Shown: positions 11,296-20,730 of the stretch, piece by piece
Layout: each line of letters begins with the position of its first letter
How positions within the stretch are numbered: position 1 is the first letter of the stretch
NCBI GenBank assembly: GCA_018806915.1
Contig: JAGKQI010000083.1
Span: 682,001 to 746,000, forward strand
DNA: 64,000 nt
DNA from: Phytophthora colocasiae
Taxonomy: Eukaryota; Oomycota; Peronosporomycetes; Peronosporales; Peronosporaceae
Reading direction: 5' to 3'
Notes under the pieces: model-generated
What the model was told of the DNA's origin: nothing
What the model saw: the letters and a program-made list of their open reading frames with translations, nothing else
The model's database searches: none
Position numbers and translations under genes: made by a program

Positions 11296-11639
11296 CGCTA
11301 ATACTAATAACAACGTTCGCTTCTTCTTTTTTTTTCTTTTGAGCACTCGTATTTTGAATCTGGGCAGGTACCGCAAGCTAATCGATCGCTTTGTGCGAAG
11401 ACACTGTTTCAGCCTTCTGCACGAGTACAAGACGCGCGCATCGAATGCAACCGGCTGGATTCAGGAGCAGTAGAAACGTAAACTACACGTGCGCGTCGTC
11501 AATATCGTGCGCTGTCGGGAGATGCCGATGGAAGTGCGTTTTGAGGCTGCAGAGCGACGTCCCTACTTCTGCCACTCTGTCGCGTGAAGAGCTGGAGATG
11601 GATATATCGGAGCAGTCGGGAAGTGAATCGGAATGATGT

Positions 11640-12062
11640 TCAGGTCCATAATGACATTCAGATTCACAATGAGGACGTGGGGAGGAACAACAGGAAGTGG
11701 AGACGCCACCGGAGCGTCGTCCAGTGTTGAGCAAACGACCGAGAGCTTCGACCCACTCCTACTGGTCTTCAGGAGCCTTTAGAGCGTTTGTTGACGTCCA
11801 TTCGAGATGTCATGACGCAGACGTTGGAACTCAAACAGCAGGAGTTACAGTTGAGACGAGAGGAGCTACAGTTCCAGAAGGAGGCACTGGCTACGAAGAT
11901 GGAGGACAGACGCCAAGCCAGGGGAGGAGGAAAGGAGAGACAGGAAGGAGCAACGAGAAGCTGATCGGAAGGAGAGGTTAGAGCTTGCCAAGATCGAGAA
12001 CGAAAAGAATCTGGCTTTCCTCAAGGCGGTGATGGAGTCATCGGCGCAACAACGGCGCTGAA
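11640..12062 (+). pseudogene. coiled-coil remnant of a transposon-type protein
   Basis: After the DOT1-like gene, plus-strand frames give a helical segment rich in Gln, Glu and Arg (TLELKQQELQLRREELQFQK), then ERLELAKIENEKNLAFLKAV, in frames that change near 11940. Such Gln/Glu/Arg coils are typical of the C-terminal half of oomycete Myb/SANT-like transposon proteins. Stops and shifts make it non-functional. The preceding 300 bases (11296-11640) hold a T-rich tract and no gene. Confidence 0.4.
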
Positions 12063-12155
12063 CAAAAGGAACAAGGGAAGGAGAAGCATGTTGCTAGTTC
12101 TGGTTATATACATATCGTAGTTTTACAAAAGCAATGGGGGTAGGCTAAAGAGCTC

Positions 12156-13017
12156 CTAGCGCTCGTACTTCTTCCACAGATGCTGGAAGTGTTCATCAAA
12201 ACGGCCTAAAAACAGTTTTGCCAAGAAAATGTTTGAGCTCTTGGGAAGTCAAGATTGACGCCAACGTACGGCCAAATCCTTGTGGATAACAAGGTTTTCA
12301 GCGTTGCCTACGACAGCCTGGCGGCTCCAGTTGAAAGAACCTGCAGTACAACATCCTGTAAGAACAAGAAGATGGGTATCTCTAGTGTGTGAAAACCAAC
12401 ATACCATTCAGCAAAACCTTCTTGTCGATGATGCAGAACTGTCAGTGGACAAATACAATATTGCATCAGTCAAACAGCACCCTATACTTTTCATGCTGTC
12501 TCAACGTTACCTTTGTGGTGCATGTAGGTGTAAGAGTGGTCGTCTCGAACGGGGATTCCCTGTTCACCAGCACATGTCAGTAGCTGTGGTCATAAGTCTT
12601 AGATCTAGCAACGTACAGCGTCGATGAACTTCTGAATGTCGGAGCCTTTGCCTTTCGCCTGACCGTCGTCCGTGATGACGCGGATCTTGACGCCGCGTTC
12701 ATGGGCTTCCAGCACGACGTCTGCAATCTGAAGACCAAGGGTTTATATTGCATCAAAGACTCAGACCATTGCACCTCGTACCTCATCACAGGTGATCGTA
12801 AAGACGCAAATGTCCATCGTCTTCTTGGCTGCCTTGAGACACCCGAGCATGGTCAATAATGAGCTGTTCTGGTCGTGGATCTTCTTGCAGTTTTTGCGCG
12901 TGCAACCTCGCTCGAGTGGAAGTTCTTGCACGGCATGGCCGTGTCTGGGAAGAACAACACGTCCACGAACGAGTCGCCCGTGATAGCCGTCGTATCCGTT
13001 CCTAGACAATTGCCCAT
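12156..13017 (-). pseudogene. PLD6: mitochondrial cardiolipin hydrolase/Zucchini-like PLD, six exons, frame-broken
   Basis: Exons on the minus strand fit at 12782-13017, 12617-12727, 12511-12559, 12405-12438, 12266-12340 and 12156-12205, with introns of about 50-80 nt. The spliced reading shows a VLFFPD start and a CCCH-type zinc-finger region (PCKNF...RGCTRKNCKKIHD). It continues with DICVFTITCDEI, ADVVLEAHERGVKIRVITDD, one HKD catalytic motif (YMHHKFCIIDKKVLLNGSFN) and the tail FDEHFQHLWKKYER. That is the PLD6/MitoPLD layout: a single-HKD nuclease or phosphodiesterase that acts as a dimer, known in animals for piRNA maturation. The frame breaks inside exon 1 near 12910 and again at the exon 3/4 junction by one base. 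The gene lies between the inverted arms. Confidence 0.7.
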
Positions 13018-13435
13018 GTTGATACTACAGGACTGGAACTAGCTCTGCTGTAAACCTGGCAAATGAGAAAGTGAACCTGCTGGCCTGTGGGTAATGCTCG
13101 AAAGCACTACGTCGCAGTAAATGCGATCGTAGCTTGGATCCGGAGCCTCGAGGGGTTCCACCTTAGAAATATCCACGTCGAACGGAAGAAGAAGAATGAG
13201 TTGATTAACTAGTTTCCGCGTCGAACGGAAGAGTTCGCTAGGCCGTTTGAACGCTACTTACACAAATATATCGAGTGAGCCCATGGTCATTGTGCAAAAA
13301 GCACCAAATAATACGAGATGACTCATTACAGTCTGTGATGATCATCACGATAAGGTAGTACCATAATACGTTTAGAAATATGTCACACTAATTGAAAAGT
13401 GTGTGTTTTTTTAGTCGTGATGAATTCCCAAAACG
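13018..13435 (-). other. possible RNA-methyltransferase exon fragment, otherwise non-coding
   Basis: A minus-strand frame at about 13080-13205 reads a credible exon containing EPLEAPDPSYDRIYCDVV. It resembles the YDRILCDVPCSG region of NOL1/NOP2/SUN (NSUN) RNA methyltransferases, but the catalytic Cys-Ser-Gly is not preserved. A ccgttcgac block occurs twice nearby. The rest is AT-rich with no gene. Confidence 0.25.
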
Positions 13436-14402
13436 CTGGCATACACAAAGAAAGATATTTGGTCCCAAGATCGTTGGAAGGGTTAACCTTAGAAGCACTG
13501 TCGACACTAAGGGTCACTCGAAGACACCCAATCAGAGTGTCAGGATCTCGGGACGCATTTTTATTGGCTGTCAAACAAAAGCGAAGACATCGGAGAAAAA
13601 CTTGGACTTCAACGTAGAAAGATTTTAGCGCGCAAACGCAAACTTCAACATCCAAACTTTTCGCCAATGTCTTCGCTTTGCGTCTGGCAGCCAATCAGGT
13701 TGTGTTCCGGTATTTTGGCATTTTGATTGGCTGAAAACTTCAAACACACTGCACTGTCCCAGCACGCGCCAAAATCCAAACGCAGCTCATTTCCCATTTT
13801 TCCCGGACCCAGACAATCCTCACACGAGAGTGGCTACATCGTTACTTGCCTAGCTTCTCTCCGAAATCCATGATACTACTCGCTGTCGGAGACGCTACTC
13901 GCCACACTACACAGTATTGCTCTGCCCCGTGTGCTGATCTATGATACTGCTCGCTGTCGGAGACGCTACTCGCCACACCACTATCCGTCATCGTGCTGAT
14001 TACCCAGTAGCGAAGTTGGATGAGCTTCATCGTTGCTCTCCCATGGCGCCACCACCGTGGTCGCACTGCCACCATGCTCCTTCGATGATTCGATGAATAT
14101 TGGCGAGCGCACGCTTCATTGGCACCGTCCAGCGATTCATGACGTCCACATTATCAGTGGAATGTCCGTTCAAGAAGTTCAGTATTTATTGGTGGCGGCG
14201 TTTACTATTGGCTGGCTCGAGGATCCGAGCTCTGGTGAACACGCGAAAATTCACAGCAAGGTCGCGATTTGGGGCGAAGCCATCTCTCCACTGCTTGCTT
14301 GATGATACTCAGCGAGATGGATGGGTGCGCTTAGTTGTTTGATCCTGGGGAACTGCACCAGCGTGTCAAACATGGCGTTCGGTACACACAGATCGTTAGC
14401 AG
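13436..14402 (-). repeat. right arm of the 967-bp inverted repeat
   Basis: This is the reverse complement of 9414-10379, as described for the left arm, with the nested hairpin at about 13561-13697. On its inner side (13380-13435) there is no DOT1-like start, so only the left copy is attached to a gene. On its outer side an open minus-strand frame (to about 14496) continues through the arm edge. Confidence 0.9.
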
Positions 14403-16379
14403 GGAAGTCCAACATCCGCCTCCCTTTCTGTTCGCATGTGGAATTAGTATGAGTTGTTTCCGAAGCATGGTAAATTCGGAGCTTCCCAGCGAACATGGCG
14501 CTGTACTGGAAGGGGGTTGCACTTGATGGATTGTCCTTTGTAGCTATCCCTGTACCGATAGACGGAGCTCCGCTATTTAAATCTTTGAATTAATAACACG
14601 CCAATATACGATCAGACATTTGATGTAGTATCCAGGATTTCGCCGTTGTAGTCTTGCTGAGACTATAATTGCCTCACATGATTTCGCTAATTGCTGCACT
14701 TGCTGTCTGGCATGACTTTAGCCAATCATTACTATTGAGAAAGGTGTCAGATGCAATCCGTAGTCTGAATGATATGTGGTGATACACAATAGCAGGTTGG
14801 AAGGCAATCGTATGATCATACAATTCGCGAGATATTTGGTCCTGTAGCTAAAGGATATCTTTTGGCATACTATTTGCAAGATATTTGATCCAACCGATTT
14901 GCAGAATTGAGCGAGTCCACGTCAAGGCACACTTCTCATTCTTGTCTGGAACAACGAGATGGTGGATAACCGACACGACGCCGAAATAATAGAGGTAGAA
15001 CTCCACATTGTTTGATTGAGATCGGCATTAATGCACTCATTTGTATTGTTGCAGCTTTGGAGCCACATCAAGACACATGCCAGCAAGGGCGCCGCCTGTA
15101 TTCTGACAATTGTACCAAGAAGTACGTTCAAAGCTGCCTTATTATTTGCGGTTATAAATGACTTCGATTGTGTTCGTATTCGTGGGCCATCTTTAGTGCT
15201 GGTACGAAGGTCGCATTTGATGAAATTTATACGATCTCCTTGACTTCACATGATCGGGTACAAGTACATATATAAAACGACTACACATTACGCTTCCTAA
15301 ACTAACTTCGTGATTTTGATTAGTAGTTCGACCCTGAATTCGGCTCATCGCCAGACGTGAATGACTTTATTGCGGCGTTGCTGCGGTAGAAGGCAAGATG
15401 ACCCTTGCCAGGGCCTCGATACGATCGATATAACGTATGGACGAGCACGAAATTCGCTTTCCCCGCTAGAGCTGGCTGGATTTTGAAGGGCTCCTGAACT
15501 GGAAGATATAGGTCTTAGGGGTGTTTTCAGCATAACAGTCTATAACTGTGAGCATACTCACTTCCTGGAATCGCAATGCTCTCTCGTCCGATCCAATTTG
15601 CTGTTTCACACTCCGGTTCAAATCTATAAGCACGAGGACGATTCAATTCTGCCGTTCCCACTCTCTAATTCATGTCCATGCGCAAGCGACCCCACCAACC
15701 CACAATCTCCAGACTGCTTCTTGTGCCACAGTCTCCAAGACCTCATTTATGGGCTCAGCTCACGATCCAAAGCATCTTGTTGCTGTCGAAGAAGTAATAG
15801 TGAATAAGGGTCGTTCTCCTTGTCCTCCAGCTTTTCGATGTACACCATGTTTACTCACCACCAGCGTTGTGAGGGACTTGAGTACGCAGGATTGTCATTG
15901 GAGCCTTCAAGTCACTCAATAACAATATGACATGGATTGAGACCGTGTAGCGTAGAAGACACAATAGCACTACAGCTATATTTGTGAATCCTTTCGGTCA
16001 TGATTGGTAGATAATGATACTTGTGAACCGTCGCCAGCTAATTATTACGTTAGCAAAACACGGAGCATATTTTCATTTGTATAGTGAATTTAGTATACGA
16101 TTTCACAAAAGAAGTGACAAAGTTTTTTTTCACATCCTTATTTGCTAAACCGTACATAATGTATTTTTTTGTAAACAATCGGGTTAACCTTTTGTTGTTA
16201 AAGACAGTTTTGAAACGACCCGAGGCAAATACTGTAGTATCCGCTGTAAACTAAAATAATTATCGTGAATTCTGAAAAATGCAAAACAAAGTGGAACAGC
16301 ATTTTACGACGATAGCTGTTCCAAACAACACCCAACAGTTTTGAATACTTCGGTCCTGCTGCGGACTTCAGTGGTTTCC
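14403..16379. other. about 2 kb without a recognised gene
   Basis: Only short, unconvincing open frames occur here, for example 15016-15243 and 15548-15922. The sequence is AT-rich toward 16000-16300. Two more atattt-ggtcc/gatcc motifs lie near 14835 and 14885. It is probably decayed repeat and intergenic DNA. Confidence 0.5.
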
Positions 16380-16942
16380 AGATTACACGGAGTGTCGTCC
16401 CGATGTCGAAACTCTATTCGATTCAAAATTTGGATTGTTAACACACGGCCAAGACCGGTTAAAATTTGTTCCAGATCTCGTCAAACTATCCCCTTACGAT
16501 TTCGTTAGCAGCCTCGCCTTCGTTCCACAGATCATTCCAGCCACAGAGACCGTTTACAAAGTATCTAACGGCCTTTGTTTCGTGCATATTTCCGAGGCTA
16601 CCGAGTACGTGAAGTTAATACATCTGGAATCTTCGTTGCACTACTGTTCCGCGCTGGGAACCTTACGGATTGATGATCCAAGCACGCGATGAATTGCCAG
16701 TTTGCAGCACAAATAATGTTTGCATTCATAATTACTACAATTATCTTTGGGAATGGGTGACAAAGATCGATACTGGCAAAGAGAATCGAGTGATGATGAT
16801 CGCCAGCGTATCAGAAGCAACCGCAATCGAATCTCCCCCACAACAAGAGATATCCATCGCAGTATTTCTGGCTGTTCTTGCAATTGGTGGTCGAGTTTTT
16901 GTAGCTCCTCTCCTTCTTGCAGTAATTAGTATAACACGCTAA
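16380..16942 (+). pseudogene. possible decayed gene, family unknown
   Basis: One frame gives an 85-residue stretch (16435-16692, containing KFVPDLVKLSPYDFVSSLAF) with ordinary protein composition. An overlapping frame (16673-16942) ends in a hydrophobic tail (ISIAVFLAVLAIGG and following). A single-base shift near 16670-16690 could join them into one secreted or membrane-anchored protein. I do not recognise it. Confidence 0.25.
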
Positions 16943-17101
16943 ACGTTAACTGCAGTTAGTGGGGGAAACTACAATGTTGTGTTGAAGTATCCGACAATAG
17001 TGGAAGGCATATTACATGTCGGTGTAAAAACTATATTGCAATGCTAGAGTTCAGCTTGACTAGACTCGAAAACGAGAACTTTGAAGCACCGATACAGCCC
17101 A

Positions 17102-20100
17102 CTAGCTCAAAAACATAAGCATCCCTCCAAGAACTCCTCCCGCAGTAGTCATCACCCCAAATGCCGGCACCGACAAGAATGAAGTTGCGCTCGATTTCGC
17201 TGAACCATCCGCAACTGGTGTCGGTGTTGGAGTTTCTCCAGCACTGACAACAAATTTCATGCTAGTGGAGGCGTCACAAGAGTCAGCAGCCAAAAGCTCT
17301 GGAGTGATTTCCAACGCAGACACTCCTTTCGTGCAGTTCCCGTTGGTGTAGGTCATTAACCACGTTGAATCGATTGCAGTCTCACCAAGCATTACTTTGA
17401 AGGATGTCGTTCCATCAATGTTCGGGTGACAAACGCCATCTCCAACGTAAGCCACAATACCCTGTCTTGTTGCGCACTTGGAAGTATAATTGGCTTCGTA
17501 AATATCCGTAACAAGACGGACAGTAGACTGGAAAAGATAACTCAGGAACGTAGCGTAGTCCGTGGCACATCCTTGATTCATGTACAGTCCATTGGCAGCA
17601 GGTGTACATTTGCTTTGAGTAATACACGTAGTCGCCGGGCTCGAAAATACCACTTGTACCGGGATGGTACAAGCTGAATCCGAGTACGTTGTGATCGCTG
17701 TGAGTTTGCTGGCAAGTCCGCCAACGTAGACCTTTTTCGTGTCAGAAACACAAGTGCCACCAATGTAAGCCGAGCCGACAATTATAGGTGTAATAGCACC
17801 AGAAAAGCAGCCTCCATAAGAAAAAGTCTCAATGATCAGCGCGGCGGGGACACTGGTAGGGTTCCATGTGACTCGATAACTTGTAGTCGCATCACCACCA
17901 AGATGACACAAACCGTCTGCAATGTAAGCAGTGATTTCTGTCAACCCAGTACATCCAGATCCGATGTACGTTTCTTGGACCGCATAAGGAGTCATACCGA
18001 AAGCTTTGTCAATTGTGGTCATGTAGTTTGACGCCTTAGCACAACTGGATGCAACATATACGGTACCATAACCATTCGATGTTTTACAGCTTGCTGTCTG
18101 ACTGGTGCATTTCGCAGTTAAAGTTAGCGAAAACTTTGAAGGCGTTAGAGCGCAATAAGGGTCGTCATCGTTGTAAACCGCAGATGTCGTAAATTGCCAG
18201 TCACCTCCCATGTAGTACTTCACGTTGTCTGACGAAACACAAAGGTTACTCAGTAAGGAGGAATTTGCCACTGTAGTGTTTGAGTCAGACCCTGTGCATA
18301 GTGGCCTGTTGAACGTTGTAAAAACCATGTTTCCAGCCACTGGTATCACCTTAAAACTTTTAAAATCATCCGAGTAGCAAGAACCATCAGCAGGGTACGC
18401 AGTAATAGAGTTCCGTGTTCTGCAATCAGAACTAGTATACGTCTCCTTGATAAGGTAAGGTACCGCACCGAAAGCGGTATCCAAGTAGCTCTTGTACGTG
18501 CTATTGGATGTACAATCTGAGAGAGCTTTTCCAGAACACGTTTTTGAGCATGAGCTGCTGACAGAATCAGTCAATACCAGCTTCGACGGTATCCCCGTAC
18601 AAGAAGCGGTTGTGTAAGTACCTGTAACATCCACTCGTGTGAACCAATTCGGACTGAGCGTAAGTCGAATATTCGTTCCGCCATTGCAGCCAGCGGTTGT
18701 CGTCACTGATATAGTGTTGGTATTCTCCTGATTGGTGCACGTAGGGTCTAGGTATGTCGATATCACAGCATTTGTGCCGTTAGAGCTCACTGTAAAGTAC
18801 TTCATACCAAGCGGGTGACATTGTCCATCAGCAGCGTAGGCCGTAGCAGACTCGAGTGTCATCCACGAACAGGTAGTTCCCCAAAAGACAGACACCACCA
18901 CGTATCGAGTCGCTCCAAATGCGGCTGCGATCGCAGCCTCGTAATTATAATTTGTAGTACAAGTTGTCCAAGCACCGGCGAAGCAAGAGCTCTCACTGGT
19001 ACAGGCCCCAGGAGAAACCATCACCGACCCCAGCGTTTTCGTACAATCGCCATCGTCAAATGCAGCAACGACTCTCAATGCCACGCCTGATGATTGTTGG
19101 ACGGTTCCACTGACTTTGTATTGAATCGCTGGTGTTGCACCGTTGCAACCCAAATTGGTTGTCAGAAGTGTTTTGGTTACCGAGATGCTGGAATCCGAAG
19201 TATAGCACCTAACATCCGTAAATTTCTGGATCTTCATGACTTCTTCATTTGTGTTCTGAGTGACCACCTTATAGTATTTCCCATTGTCAAGTGGATGACA
19301 CTGTCCGTCAGCAACGTAAGATATGGCAGACACCAGCGTTGCCGCAGTACACGTATTCCCAGAGAAGTTGGATATTGTAATGTATGGGATCATTCCAAAC
19401 GCGGTTGCAACTGTTGTCTCATAGTTAGAATTCGTCGAACAGACTGTCTTCAAGCCACCTGAGCATACTGTAGCTGTGCATGCGCTCGAAGTGGTGGTCA
19501 TTTGAATTGACCCCACCGTCTTAGTGCAATCCAAACCGTCGAAATAAACAAGAGTAGTTATTGCGAAAGGGAAATTGGCGCTGGCTTCATATCGACTCGC
19601 CTGTGGTTGGTTATTGCAGCCTGCAATCAAATTCTGCGCAGTAACTTGGAGAGCCGCTCCATCCGCAGTCGTGCACCCAGCATCAGAGTAATTCGCGATG
19701 GTCGTAGTTAAATCTGCTCTGATAGTCACTTTGAAAAACTTCGAGCCGATCGGATGACACTGTCTATCCGCAGCATAAACTTGGACTCTCACGAGGGTCA
19801 GTAGAGTGCACGCAGAGCCCGAGTATGTCCACACCGCCATGTACGGGACTGTGCCAAACGCAGCAGCAACTTTGCCTTTGTACTTAACAAACGTGGTGCA
19901 GGCAGATCCAACGCCTGAGGTACAGTAATCGGAACTACTGGAACATGTCTGGGGGGTAATGGAAAGCGATCCCAGTGGCTTCGCACAATTGCCACTGTCG
20001 AACGCAGTAATAGCTTTCAGCGGCAAGGGTATCACTTCCTGAGGCCAATCAAGACTTAGTTCGTTCTGAGTTAGACCGCTACACTCCGAATTTGTAGTTA

Positions 20101-20590
20101 CATCTCTTTTGTTCAATGTAATGGTGGTTCCTAGGGACCCTCCGCACCCAGAAGTAGAGAAGGTTGCGATCGTTGCAACAGTATCATAATCCCCACTGCC
20201 CGAATTAATGTCACCAATCGTCACTCTGAAGGATGTTGCGGTACTAGCCATTGGATGGCACGATCCGTCAGCAGCATAAGCCTTGGCTGTCACTAAGTTT
20301 GTGGCAGTGCATGAACCAGTGAATGTCGAGATTGTTATGTACGGGACTGGCTTCACCGAGAACGCAGCAGCTATTTGTGCTTTGTAGTTTGAATCCGTCA
20401 TGCAAGTTACTTCATTACCGTTAGCACAAGTGCTGCTTGAACAAGAAACCCCGGGAACAACGGAAATCGATCCTAGAGCAGCGCAAGTATTACCATCGTA
20501 TGCTATCGCAGCTCGAAAATCCACAGCTGATATTCGCTGGAGCATGGCGATAGCGAAAAGACCAGTGACGACTCGGCGTAAATGCTTCAT
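17102..20590 (-). CDS. secreted, probably GPI-anchored, seven-module Cys-rich surface protein
   Basis: The 1,162-aa product begins with a signal peptide (residues 1-22, LFAIAMLQRI core). Seven related modules of about 150-165 residues follow: roughly 24-190, 191-343, 344-502, 503-650, 651-800, 801-962 and 963-1115. Each module has an opening Y/F-D..C segment, a C-x(n)-C pair, a Y-x(3)-AAFG...PY segment, a Y.ADG.C motif (usually followed by H or HP; RQ replaces GQ in module 2 and CYS replaces CHP in module 5), and a late Thr-rich strand with one or two Cys. A TPTPTP stretch and a short C-terminal hydrophobic tail (about 1143-1162) suggest a GPI anchor. No known domain name was recognised. Its start is 140 bp beyond the stop of the intact receptor-like kinase on the same strand. 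The frame is intact. Confidence 0.85.
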   Translation of the reverse strand: MKHLRRVVTGLFAIAMLQRISAVDFRAAIAYDGNTCAALGSISVVPGVSCSSSTCANGNEVTCMTDSNYKAQIAAAFSVKPVPYITISTFTGSCTATNLVTAKAYAADGSCHPMASTATSFRVTIGDINSGSGDYDTVATIATFSTSGCGGSLGTTITLNKRDVTTNSECSGLTQNELSLDWPQEVIPLPLKAITAFDSGNCAKPLGSLSITPQTCSSSSDYCTSGVGSACTTFVKYKGKVAAAFGTVPYMAVWTYSGSACTLLTLVRVQVYAADRQCHPIGSKFFKVTIRADLTTTIANYSDAGCTTADGAALQVTAQNLIAGCNNQPQASRYEASANFPFAITTLVYFDGLDCTKTVGSIQMTTTSSACTATVCSGGLKTVCSTNSNYETTVATAFGMIPYITISNFSGNTCTAATLVSAISYVADGQCHPLDNGKYYKVVTQNTNEEVMKIQKFTDVRCYTSDSSISVTKTLLTTNLGCNGATPAIQYKVSGTVQQSSGVALRVVAAFDDGDCTKTLGSVMVSPGACTSESSCFAGAWTTCTTNYNYEAAIAAAFGATRYVVVSVFWGTTCSWMTLESATAYAADGQCHPLGMKYFTVSSNGTNAVISTYLDPTCTNQENTNTISVTTTAGCNGGTNIRLTLSPNWFTRVDVTGTYTTASCTGIPSKLVLTDSVSSSCSKTCSGKALSDCTSNSTYKSYLDTAFGAVPYLIKETYTSSDCRTRNSITAYPADGSCYSDDFKSFKVIPVAGNMVFTTFNRPLCTGSDSNTTVANSSLLSNLCVSSDNVKYYMGGDWQFTTSAVYNDDDPYCALTPSKFSLTLTAKCTSQTASCKTSNGYGTVYVASSCAKASNYMTTIDKAFGMTPYAVQETYIGSGCTGLTEITAYIADGLCHLGGDATTSYRVTWNPTSVPAALIIETFSYGGCFSGAITPIIVGSAYIGGTCVSDTKKVYVGGLASKLTAITTYSDSACTIPVQVVFSSPATTCITQSKCTPAANGLYMNQGCATDYATFLSYLFQSTVRLVTDIYEANYTSKCATRQGIVAYVGDGVCHPNIDGTTSFKVMLGETAIDSTWLMTYTNGNCTKGVSALEITPELLAADSCDASTSMKFVVSAGETPTPTPVADGSAKSSATSFLSVPAFGVMTTAGGVLGGMLMFLS

Positions 20591-20730
20591 CCTTAACCGG
20601 AGAAGTGTTTAGGATGTTGGATCTTGAATACTAGTCTGTTCCCAAAAGTCGTTTAGTTTTATTCATGAAGAAAAGGATCCGAAGAAATTTAATATAAAAT
20701 CCTTGTATTATCTCCTGCCTAGAGTTCAAT

